Assembly: GCF_001563475.1 (NCBI RefSeq)
Contig: NZ_LPUT01000023.1
Span: 1-64,000 of the forward strand
Reading direction: 5' to 3'
Length of the DNA stretch: 64,000 bases
From: Sporosarcina sp. HYO08
GTDB lineage: Bacteria; Bacillota; Bacilli; Bacillales_A; Planococcaceae
The notes below the pieces were generated by a model, which was not told the DNA's origin, made no database searches, and saw only the letters and a list, made by a program, of their open reading frames with translations. Below, one piece after another: positions 18,813-26,058 of this stretch. The stretch's first letter is position 1. The number at the start of each line of letters is the position of its first letter. The translations under genes and the position numbers were made by a program.

Positions 18813-19619
18813 TCAAGATAACACACCCAATTCCCGGGAACGAGCCTCTGCTTTGTCAATGCACTCAGCGATCGCTTCCTTGAATAATCTGCCCTCTAAA
18901 GCTTTTAACCCTGCTTCCGTTGTGCCGTTTGGGCTTGTGACGTGCTTTCTTAATTCCGCAGGCTCCGTCTTCGTTTGGCGCATCATGGCCGCCGCCCCTT
19001 CAATCGTCTGGATAATGAGCTCCCGTGCTACGTCTTTGGACAACCCTTTCGTCATCGCCGCCGCTTCCAGTGCTTCCGCCAAATAATAGACATAAGCAGG
19101 GCCGCTTCCGGACAACGCAGTGACCGCATGCAAATCATCTTCTTCAACCTCTTTGACTAACCCAATTCCGCCTAATAACCCGAGAATATGACGCCGCATA
19201 TCATCATCGACTGCGACATTCATTGCCACACCTGTTGCCGATTTGCCAATTGTCGCGGACGTATTCGGCATGGAGCGCGCAATCGGCCGGTTGCCCAATC
19301 CATTTTCCAATGTTTGGATGGAAACACCGGCAATGACCGATAAAATTGCCGCTTGTTCATTGATAAATGGGGCTGTGTCTGCCATCGCTTTTTGGATATC
19401 TTTCGGCTTCGTCGCAAAGACAATGAGATCTACTTCATGTAATAAGTATTTATCCGTCAAAATAGAAATGCCATATTGTTGCTTGAGGGAAAGGAGCCGT
19501 TTTTCATCGGATTTGTTTGTCACAAAAATATTCTTCGGTTCCAATACACCTTGTTCTACGATTCCAGCCATGACCGCTTCCGCCATGGAACCTGCGCCGA
19601 TAAACGCAATCGATCTCAT
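18813..19619 (-). CDS. proC: Pyrroline-5-carboxylate reductase
   Basis: Last step of proline synthesis: NAD(P)H reduction of pyrroline-5-carboxylate. N-terminal Rossmann motif IAFIGAGSMAEA, the FATKP loop, ARSMPNTSA, and the C-terminal dimer domain with TALSGSGPAYVYYLAEAL and VTSPNGTTEAGL are all intact. ATG 19619 follows GAAGGAGTGG; the longer frame upstream would run into the terminator of the leader. The T-box leader immediately upstream means transcription is set by the charging of tRNA-Pro. No proB or proA is nearby. Confidence 0.95.
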   Translation of the reverse strand: MRSIAFIGAGSMAEAVMAGIVEQGVLEPKNIFVTNKSDEKRLLSLKQQYGISILTDKYLLHEVDLIVFATKPKDIQKAMADTAPFINEQAAILSVIAGVSIQTLENGLGNRPIARSMPNTSATIGKSATGVAMNVAVDDDMRRHILGLLGGIGLVKEVEEDDLHAVTALSGSGPAYVYYLAEALEAAAMTKGLSKDVARELIIQTIEGAAAMMRQTKTEPAELRKHVTSPNGTTEAGLKALEGRLFKEAIAECIDKAEARSRELGVLS

Positions 19620-19642
19620 ATTAACCACTCCTTCAGTAAAAT

Positions 19643-19885
19643 AAAACATGCGCTTCCGTCCTATCCAAAGGACGAAAACGCATGTTTCCGCGGTACCACC
19701 TAAATTTGCCAGCTGACAGCCAGCACTACTTTTTCCTTTTTTAACGCAAAAGGGACGGCTATGTTTCCACAGCGACTCGGAAGGAGGTTCACTGCGGGAG
19801 AGGGGATGTGGCTTTCAGCCGGTGACCACATTCTCTAGACCCATTTCCGCAGCTACTCGTCTTCGTCAACGTCAGTCTATGTTTT
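19643..19885 (-). ncRNA. T-box leader of proC (proline specifier)
   Basis: The minus strand carries the T-box core AGGTGGTACCGCGG (19701..19688), the most conserved part of T-box RNAs, followed by a terminator (AAACATGCG ... CGCATGTTT, 19687..19643, with T-rich end). Upstream is a Stem I with the usual GTGAA before the specifier; the next triplet is CCT (19787..19785), a proline codon. Uncharged tRNA-Pro would stabilise the antiterminator and turn proC on. The same control is known for proline genes in B. subtilis. Confidence 0.88.
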
Positions 19886-19940
19886 TAAAGTAGATATTCC
19901 GTACCAAGCATATCCTCAGCCTGATTGAAAACGCTTGTCA

Positions 19941-20135
19941 AGGAAGGCAGGCTAAGCGCGACGTCCTGTCGCAACGCCTGCATGACTCGCATCGTGCGAG
20001 TCCGCGCGAAGTCGAGCGAAGACGCGAATAGAACTAAGGTTCATGAGCGGGCGAGCAAATAAGGAAGGCATCCTAAGTTCGCCGCGTCCTGCGGCAACGG
20101 ATGCATGACCTACATCCTGTAGGCCCCAACGACGA
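19941..20135. repeat. Two tandem copies of a structured intergenic repeat
   Basis: Two related units start at 19941 and 20061, both opening with AAGGAAGGCA and sharing CTAAG, CGTCCTG, GCAACG and TGCATGAC. Each folds into an outer stem (GCAGGC/GCCTGC or GCATCC/GGATGC), an inner GTCCT-loop hairpin (GCGAC/GTCGC or CCGC/GCGG) and a second hairpin (GACTCGC/GCGAGTC or CCTAC/GTAGG). The stems differ in sequence but remain paired. No open frame of note crosses them. They lie between the YdjG-like gene and the proC leader. Confidence 0.7.
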
Positions 20136-20214
20136 ATGTGAGGGTTTGTCAACAGGCTGAGTCGTTCATGAATTAGAACGATTATGGCATGTCTGAAAAA
20201 TAATGTCAATGCCT

Positions 20215-21336
20215 CTAACTATAATTTCCTAACAATGCGATAATAAAGGCAACTAACATCATAACTGCAATGACAACAAGCGCCACCTTCCCCGTACTGA
20301 TAGGTGCTTTGCCACTCACTTTCCCGGTTTGTCCATTGACTAAAAATCGATAAACCGTGTCTTTATAACGGAAGGACGAAATCCATATTGGCAACAGTAT
20401 ATGCTTGTATGTGATGTCTTGATAATCTGTCGAAACACTTGTGATGTTGACAATATCTCCATACACTTGGCCGCGAATCCCATTTTCGATTCGCCGATCT
20501 ATTATTTGTTGCGCGTCTTGCCATCCAGTCGGCAATGAAATCGAATAGCGTTCAGCCAAAAACCCCGATAAGTATTCCATTTTATAATCTACAAGGTCCT
20601 TTAAATGAAATGGCTCAATCCGTTTCACAAGTCCACTTGCGACATTTTCAGATGCTTTCACAAGGACATCATCGAAAAATTCATTGTAGCGGCCGCTTTC
20701 CATATGCCAGCGAATTTTCCGAACTTGCTCCGTCACTTGCCGCGGCTGTCCGTCCTCATATACGGTGCGCGTGACTGTAACATAATAGTATGTGCCGACT
20801 TGCACAACATATGCCGATTGTGTATCGGCGTCAAATGTCCAGTAGGGGATATAAGCTCCCGACAAACGATTCAAGCGATACGTTTTCTTCAGCTCATTCG
20901 GCGCGAAATAGCGCTTCCGAATCCATACTTTAAATTTTTCAACAGCTTCTTTTTCAGATACTTGGAAAGGGACGACTAAAGCAGGTTTTATACCCGCATG
21001 GTGATCACTGACCGTAATGTGGGAGGAACCGCAAAACGAACAAAAGTCGGCTACTTTATCTTGATCCAACAACGTTTCCGCACCGCAGCTGTCACATGTA
21101 AACACACGTTTTTCGTCATCCCAGCTATGGTCTTCCTTTTCCAGCGCTTCTAAAAAGTTGAGCTCAATCGTGTTGTTTTGCGTACGTTCGATTTCTTGCG
21201 TACTGCCGCAAAACGGGCATTGAAGCGCGCCTGTTTCGGGTGAGAATTCCATATTGCCGCCGCAAGACGCACATTGCGTCACGGCTGTTTGTTCGATCTT
21301 TGCCTTTTCATCGCCATTTTCGATTAAATCTGTCAC
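20215..21336 (-). CDS. YdjG-like double zinc-ribbon membrane protein
   Basis: A 373-residue protein with two N-terminal zinc ribbons (CASCGG...CPFCGS near residues 22-43, and CDSCGA...CSFCGS near 80-100), a long soluble domain, and one C-terminal helix (VALVVIAVMMLVAFIIALLG). Such proteins are often called TFIIB-type zinc ribbon or primosomal; the best relative I know is YdjG of B. subtilis, which with YdjH and the SPFH protein YdjI docks the stress protein PspA to the membrane. An SPFH gene lies directly upstream, 19 bases away, supporting that view. No YdjH-like or pspA gene is seen here. Confidence 0.7.
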   Translation of the reverse strand: MTDLIENGDEKAKIEQTAVTQCASCGGNMEFSPETGALQCPFCGSTQEIERTQNNTIELNFLEALEKEDHSWDDEKRVFTCDSCGAETLLDQDKVADFCSFCGSSHITVSDHHAGIKPALVVPFQVSEKEAVEKFKVWIRKRYFAPNELKKTYRLNRLSGAYIPYWTFDADTQSAYVVQVGTYYYVTVTRTVYEDGQPRQVTEQVRKIRWHMESGRYNEFFDDVLVKASENVASGLVKRIEPFHLKDLVDYKMEYLSGFLAERYSISLPTGWQDAQQIIDRRIENGIRGQVYGDIVNITSVSTDYQDITYKHILLPIWISSFRYKDTVYRFLVNGQTGKVSGKAPISTGKVALVVIAVMMLVAFIIALLGNYS

Positions 21337-21355
21337 GCAATCACCCCATTAAAAC

Positions 21356-22504
21356 TCATGGCTTTAAGTTGTCTCCACAGTCACTGCAAAACTTTGCAGT
21401 CGGCGTGTTTTCTTTTCCGCATTTTGTACACGTCCGATGGCTTACTTGCTTCCCGCCGCATTCGCCGCAAAATTTGGCATCTGCATCGATCTCTTTTTGA
21501 CAATGCATGCATGGTACTTTTTGGGGTTGCACGGCATTGCCACATTCTGGGCAGAACTTAGAGTCTTCTGCAATACGTGCTTGGCAATGCGGGCAAGTCG
21601 TTTTTGCAGTTTGCTCATTGACAGGGGCGGCCTGCTGCTGTGCATTTCCCGAAAAGACGTTTGCCATGACATTCCCAAGAGCCGCTCCTGCACCAAGTCC
21701 TGCACCCGCACCAGCCAATCCGCTTCCTTCGTTTCTCGCCGCATCTCGAAGCGCTTCCGCCGCTTGGTACTGTTGGTATTGTCCGAGATTGCCAAGGACA
21801 CCCATGGACGTTCTTTTATCCATCGCCTCTTCCACTTCTTTTGGAAGCGATAAATTTTCAATATAAAGAGAAGTGATTTCAAAACCGAATGCTTTGAATC
21901 GCTCCCGCATTTTCTCTTTTCCTTGGCCGCTTAATTCATCGTAATACATCGCGAGGTCAAGGGCTGGAATGCGAGATTCGGCAAATAGATCCGTCAACCC
22001 GGACAAAATCATCTTTTTCAAATGGTTTTCAATGTTGCTTGTATCGTAGGACGCATTCGTTCCGAACAGCTCTTTTAGGAAAACAGCTGGATCCGACACC
22101 CGGTAGGAATAAATGCCATACCCTCGTAATCGAATCATGCCAAACTCAGGATCCCGCATCATAATCGGGTTTGATGTGCCCCATTTTTGATTGACAAATT
22201 GCTTCGTGTTGACAAAATAGACTTCCGCTTTAAATGGGGAATTGAAACCGTGTTTCCACGATTTCAGCTTCGTTAAAATCGGCATATTTTGCGTATATAA
22301 TAAATGGCGGCCTGGGCCAAAAACATCCGCAATTTCCCCTTCATTGACGAAAACCGCAGCTTGCGACTCTCTCACGGTCAATTCCGCACCCATTTTAATT
22401 TCATTATTGTGAACTGGAAAGCGGTATACCATTGTATTTGTGTCGGTATCCGTCCATTCGATGACTTCGATAAATTGACTTTTAAAAAATCCGAATAATC
22501 CCAT
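21356..22504 (-). CDS. SPFH/Band 7 protein with C-terminal zinc ribbons (YdjI-like)
   Basis: A 382-residue protein. The first 230 residues form an SPFH domain (VRESQAAVFVNEGEIADVFGPG, then IENLSLPKEVEEAM); a Gly/Ala-rich linker follows, then three zinc ribbons (CPHC...CPEC, CMHC...CGEC, CTKC...CSDC). It is often mislabelled virion core protein. YdjI of B. subtilis has the same SPFH domain and belongs to a PspA-recruiting membrane complex. ATG 22504 follows GGGAGG with 7-base spacing, which rules out the longer upstream start. It is the first gene of a two-gene operon with the YdjG-like gene. Confidence 0.75.
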   Translation of the reverse strand: MGLFGFFKSQFIEVIEWTDTDTNTMVYRFPVHNNEIKMGAELTVRESQAAVFVNEGEIADVFGPGRHLLYTQNMPILTKLKSWKHGFNSPFKAEVYFVNTKQFVNQKWGTSNPIMMRDPEFGMIRLRGYGIYSYRVSDPAVFLKELFGTNASYDTSNIENHLKKMILSGLTDLFAESRIPALDLAMYYDELSGQGKEKMRERFKAFGFEITSLYIENLSLPKEVEEAMDKRTSMGVLGNLGQYQQYQAAEALRDAARNEGSGLAGAGAGLGAGAALGNVMANVFSGNAQQQAAPVNEQTAKTTCPHCQARIAEDSKFCPECGNAVQPQKVPCMHCQKEIDADAKFCGECGGKQVSHRTCTKCGKENTPTAKFCSDCGDNLKP

Positions 22505-22622
22505 CTTGTTGCCTCCCTTATTTGATTCAACTAGTATATTGATCAAATAGTTAATCTCTAATTGGAACCTTCATTATAGCATATTCCGACAACCACCTAT
22601 TTCAACTGTTGGCCAACTAGAG

Positions 22623-22636
22623 GGATGACGTCATCC
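22623..22636. promoter_or_regulatory. Perfect 14-bp palindrome before the MBL gene
   Basis: GGATGACGTCATCC is an uninterrupted palindrome, 64 bases before the MBL-fold gene and between divergent transcription units. It has no T-run, so an operator is more likely than a terminator. Confidence 0.35.
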
Positions 22637-22699
22637 TAGAAAAAAGGTACAATAGCCTGAACAGTCATTCATTTTAAGATTCAAAGAAGGTGGGATTCT

Positions 22700-23644
22700 A
22701 TGATACATAAAATTACAATGCCTACGCCGTTTGCGGTAGGGGATGTCAACGCGTTTCTCCTCAAAGGAGATGCGCTCACATTAATCGATGCCGGTCTTAA
22801 GACGCCGGAAGCGTATGAGGCACTTAAGTGGGGATTGAAGGAAGCGGGGTATACTTTTCGGGATATCGACCAAGTGGTGTTAACGCATCACCACCCCGAC
22901 CATGCAGGCTGGATCGAGGCGTTCGATCGAGCGAATATTTTAGGACATGCCTATAATGACCCTTGGCTAAGAAGAGACGACGAGTTTTTCGCGTTTCATG
23001 ACGCTTTTTACTTGGCGTGTTTAAAAGAGGCAGGTGTGCCAGAACACCATTACTCTTGGGTAGATCGCAAGGGGCGATCCGTGCAGTTGATGGGAGAGCG
23101 ACCGCTCGATCAGTTTCTGAGTGAAGGTGATGCACTACCCGGACATGAAGGATGGGGTGTCATAGAAACACCGGGACATGCGCAGAGTCACCTTGTTTTT
23201 TGGCACGAAACGTCCGGCACGATGATCGGTGGTGATCTTTTATTGGCCAAAGTTTCTTCAAACCCGCTCATTGAACCGCCATTCGATCAAAGTTCGGGAC
23301 GTCCACGGTCGTTGCTGCAATATAATCACTCGATAAAAAGACTACTAGATTTACCAATTACCCTTATTTATACTGGCCACGGAGATGAAGTGAGGAATGC
23401 ACATGTATTAATAAAAGAGCGGCTAGAGCTGCAGGAAACACGCGCAATGAAAGTGTTAGGAATGATGGAAGAAAAGCCGCAAACTATTTTTCAATTAACG
23501 AGGCAAATCTTTCCAGCTGTCTACGAAAAACAACTAGGCCTCACACTTTCTCAAACGGTAGGGCAAGTGGACTTTCTCCTTCATAAGGGATTGATCGAAG
23601 AACGAAGAGATGAAAAAGGTGTTTTATGGTATGCACAAACGTAA
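22700..23644 (+). CDS. MBL-fold metallo-hydrolase
   Basis: A 314-residue metallo-beta-lactamase-fold hydrolase. The metal-binding motif is complete (LTHHHPDHAGW near residue 59), followed by the GHAQSH His and the GGDLLL Asp, so two metal ions should bind. The C-terminal 80 residues look like a winged helix of the LACTB2-type subgroup. The substrate is unknown; thioesters or nucleic acid are known in the family. Its end overlaps the start of the following SDR gene by 14 bases, so the two are probably co-translated. Confidence 0.85.
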   Translation: MIHKITMPTPFAVGDVNAFLLKGDALTLIDAGLKTPEAYEALKWGLKEAGYTFRDIDQVVLTHHHPDHAGWIEAFDRANILGHAYNDPWLRRDDEFFAFHDAFYLACLKEAGVPEHHYSWVDRKGRSVQLMGERPLDQFLSEGDALPGHEGWGVIETPGHAQSHLVFWHETSGTMIGGDLLLAKVSSNPLIEPPFDQSSGRPRSLLQYNHSIKRLLDLPITLIYTGHGDEVRNAHVLIKERLELQETRAMKVLGMMEEKPQTIFQLTRQIFPAVYEKQLGLTLSQTVGQVDFLLHKGLIEERRDEKGVLWYAQT

Positions 23645-24389
23645 ATCTGTTTTTATTACAGGCGCAACAAGCGGTGTCGGGTATGCGCTGACGAAAAAAC
23701 TGTTGGCGGATCAAGATCACTATCATGTCATCGGAACGGGTAGAGCCCCCGACGCCATCTGGACATTGCAAAACGAAGGCGCGCACATGGTACGGGCTGA
23801 TTTATCCCGCCCGGAAGAGGTGGATTTCTTACTCACGCAAGTCGGAACGCCGGATATCGTCGTTTTTTCAGCTGGGGTTGGTCGATTTGCCACCGCGCAC
23901 GAAACGTCTGATGAAGCGATGCACGACATGATGAACATGAATGCGATCCTTCCAATGCAGCTGACAAAACGATTATTGCCGGACATGATCCAACGGGGAA
24001 GCGGCCACCTCATTTATATTGGCTCGCAGGCAGGCAAAGTCGCCACACCCAAAGCGGCCGTCTATGCCGCATCGAAACACGCCATCATCGGCTTTACCGA
24101 CGCACTTCGCATGGAAGTTGCGCCGTTCGGGATCCATGTCACAGCGATCCATCCCGGTCCGATCGACACACCGTTTTTAGACGTAGCCGACGACACCGGA
24201 CATTACCGAAAAGCACTCGGCAACCATTTGCTATCGGTCGATGCAGTTTGTGATGCCGTCATCAAAACGATCGAACAACCTGTCCGAGAAGTGAACTTGC
24301 CGGGCTATATGGGGGTAACGAGTAAATTGCATGCCATCGCCCCTGGGCTTGTCGAGCGGATTGGACGGAAGTTTTTTACCAAAAAATAG
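23631..24389 (+). CDS. Short-chain dehydrogenase/reductase
   Basis: A 252-residue NAD(P)-dependent oxidoreductase. Cofactor motif TGATSGVG near the N-terminus, NAG-like SAGVG, the catalytic Ser in IYIGSQ, and YAASK with the catalytic Tyr and Lys. Family resemblance is to the YqjQ-type SDRs; substrate unknown. I chose ATG 23631 because it puts the cofactor motif at the usual distance and has AAGGTG nine bases before it; ATG 23610 is also in frame. It overlaps the end of the MBL hydrolase gene. Confidence 0.85.
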   Translation: MHKRKSVFITGATSGVGYALTKKLLADQDHYHVIGTGRAPDAIWTLQNEGAHMVRADLSRPEEVDFLLTQVGTPDIVVFSAGVGRFATAHETSDEAMHDMMNMNAILPMQLTKRLLPDMIQRGSGHLIYIGSQAGKVATPKAAVYAASKHAIIGFTDALRMEVAPFGIHVTAIHPGPIDTPFLDVADDTGHYRKALGNHLLSVDAVCDAVIKTIEQPVREVNLPGYMGVTSKLHAIAPGLVERIGRKFFTKK

Positions 24390-24549
24390 CAACTGGTGCC
24401 AGGCACCCGAACGATTCTGACATTCACGTTTGTTTTAATAATTGATACAATTTACCGTGTGAAGGTAGAGTGGATATAAAGCTTGCAGTGAAAGTAAATG
24501 GAAGAGAACTCGATGTTCAAAAAAACGTATACGATTGGAGGAGAGTGGA

Positions 24550-25557
24550 ATGAGCTTGATAAAACGGTTAGGAATGGAACTGCCGATCATTCAAGCGCCG
24601 ATGGCAGGTGTGACGACACCGGAGTTTGTCGCAGCCTCTGCAGAAGCGGGGATGCTTGGTTCGATTGGTGCGGGTTATTTGTCAAAAGAAGAAACTCGGA
24701 CATTTATTCGTGATGTGCAAAAACGCACAAAGAAGCCTTTTGCTGTCAATTTATTCGTGCCGGAACAAGTAGAGCCTAGCGAAGAACAATTACATCAAGC
24801 ATCTCAGGCACTGCAGCCGATTAGAAATGAACTAGGCATTTCTTCGGAGCTATTAACGCTTTCAAAACATGAATTCGATGGACAAGTGCAAGCCATACTA
24901 GAAGAAGGCGTGACCATCTGCTCGTTCACATTCGGGCTGCCAGAGGAAAAAATAATCCGTCGATTAAAAGAAGCGGGTATTTTTCTGATCGGCACGGCTA
25001 CAACAGTGGAAGAAGCGATTTTGGCAGAAGATGCTGGAATGGATGCGGTCGTTGCGCAAGGAAGCGAAGCGGGCGGACATCGCGGTTCTTTCCTTGGAGA
25101 CATTAAGTTTATTTCACTCGTTGAATTACTTCCGGCAATCGTTAGTGCTGTTGACATTCCAGTGATTGCAGCGGGCGGCATTGCGACGAAAGAACTGATG
25201 AACCGCATGTTGGACGCGGGTGCAGGAGCTGTCCAAATCGGTACGGCATTGCTTGCGTCCGATGAAAGCGGCGCCCATCCACTTTATAAGCGAGCAATTG
25301 TAGAGGCAGAAGAAGGATGCACCGCGCTAACGACTGCATTTTCCGGCAAATTCGCACGCGGCATTCGTAATCGTTTCATGGAAGAAATGCAAGAGGCAGT
25401 CATTGCGCCGTACCCTTATCAAAACGATTTAACGAAAGAAATTCGAAAAGTCGCGGCGAGCGAAGGAAAGCCTGCGTTCATGTCACTATGGGCAGGGGAA
25501 AGTGTGCATTTGAGCAGGGAAGGAAGCGTGCGGGATCTCCTGAACCACTTTTCATAA
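24550..25557 (+). CDS. Nitronate monooxygenase family (FMN)
   Basis: FMN-dependent TIM-barrel enzyme of the 2-nitropropane dioxygenase group, 335 residues. It opens with LPIIQAPMAGV, then VNLFVPEQ, the catalytic-loop QGSEAGGHRGSF, and the phosphate-binding IAAGGIATKELM and AGAVQIGTALLA. It should oxidise nitronates, protecting against natural nitro toxins, although relatives include enoyl-ACP reductases (FabK), so the substrate is not certain. ATG 24550 follows GGAGGAG; a TTG at 24535 overlaps that ribosome site and is rejected. Monocistronic in appearance. Confidence 0.85.
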   Translation: MSLIKRLGMELPIIQAPMAGVTTPEFVAASAEAGMLGSIGAGYLSKEETRTFIRDVQKRTKKPFAVNLFVPEQVEPSEEQLHQASQALQPIRNELGISSELLTLSKHEFDGQVQAILEEGVTICSFTFGLPEEKIIRRLKEAGIFLIGTATTVEEAILAEDAGMDAVVAQGSEAGGHRGSFLGDIKFISLVELLPAIVSAVDIPVIAAGGIATKELMNRMLDAGAGAVQIGTALLASDESGAHPLYKRAIVEAEEGCTALTTAFSGKFARGIRNRFMEEMQEAVIAPYPYQNDLTKEIRKVAASEGKPAFMSLWAGESVHLSREGSVRDLLNHFS

Positions 25558-25563
25558 GATCAG

Positions 25564-25890
25564 TTATCGGTCAGTTTCCTGCATCGTAATCTTTACCACT
25601 TTTTCTGTTTTGGTCACAAACCGGATTCTCACAAACACGCCAAATTCTCGATTCCCTTCTTTCAGCCACAGTTTAAATTTTTCAATCGTTTCTTCGCCCT
25701 CCGTTTCTCTACCTTCGTGGAGATAATCGACAATATTGGCCTTTGGATATTTGGCGTGTGTTTCTACCATGGCAAGCTGCCCCCATTTCGCATAAGCCGG
25801 AACTTGTGCTTGCAGCATTGTTGGAATCTGTGTCGACGTTGAATAAACGGTCATCAACACACCAAGTGCAATCACTATTTTTCGGATCAT
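25564..25890 (-). CDS. DUF3889 secreted protein (YqzG/YhdC family)
   Basis: A 108-residue protein with an N-terminal signal peptide (hydrophobic residues 5-18, likely cut before QIP or after a later Ala). The DUF3889 core is visible: VDYLHEGRE, FKLWLKEG, FGVFVRI and KVVKITMQE. The function of the family is unknown; members are exported in Bacillaceae. AAAGGAG precedes ATG 25890. It converges on the nitronate monooxygenase gene, only 6 bases apart, and is divergent from the penicillin-binding protein gene. Confidence 0.8.
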   Translation of the reverse strand: MIRKIVIALGVLMTVYSTSTQIPTMLQAQVPAYAKWGQLAMVETHAKYPKANIVDYLHEGRETEGEETIEKFKLWLKEGNREFGVFVRIRFVTKTEKVVKITMQETDR

Positions 25891-26012
25891 TAAACTCCAC
25901 TCCTTTTTTGTAGGATGTGTTGTTTGTTTTGATTCATGCGAGTATGCATTTCAACCTGGTGCCGATTCACCAAAATATCGTTCTTATTACATTATTTTTC
26001 TTCTTTCCTGTG

Positions 26013-26035
26013 TGTTAAACTTTGAATGTTTAACA
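26013..26035. promoter_or_regulatory. Inverted repeat upstream of the PBP gene
   Basis: TGTTAAAC, 7 bases, GTTTAACA: a perfect 8-bp inverted repeat 24 bases before the PBP start and just upstream of its ribosome site. It may be an operator or an mRNA hairpin; the binding protein is unknown. Confidence 0.4.
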
Positions 26036-26058
26036 GGCAATGAGAAGGTGGAAATGAT

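Noticed and set aside
19926-19939. cre site upstream of the proC leader
   Set aside because: Two mismatches at the conserved end of the motif; could be chance.
20215-22504. Prophage genes (virion core / primosomal labels)
   Set aside because: SPFH plus zinc-ribbon architecture fits YdjI/YdjG; no other phage gene is near.
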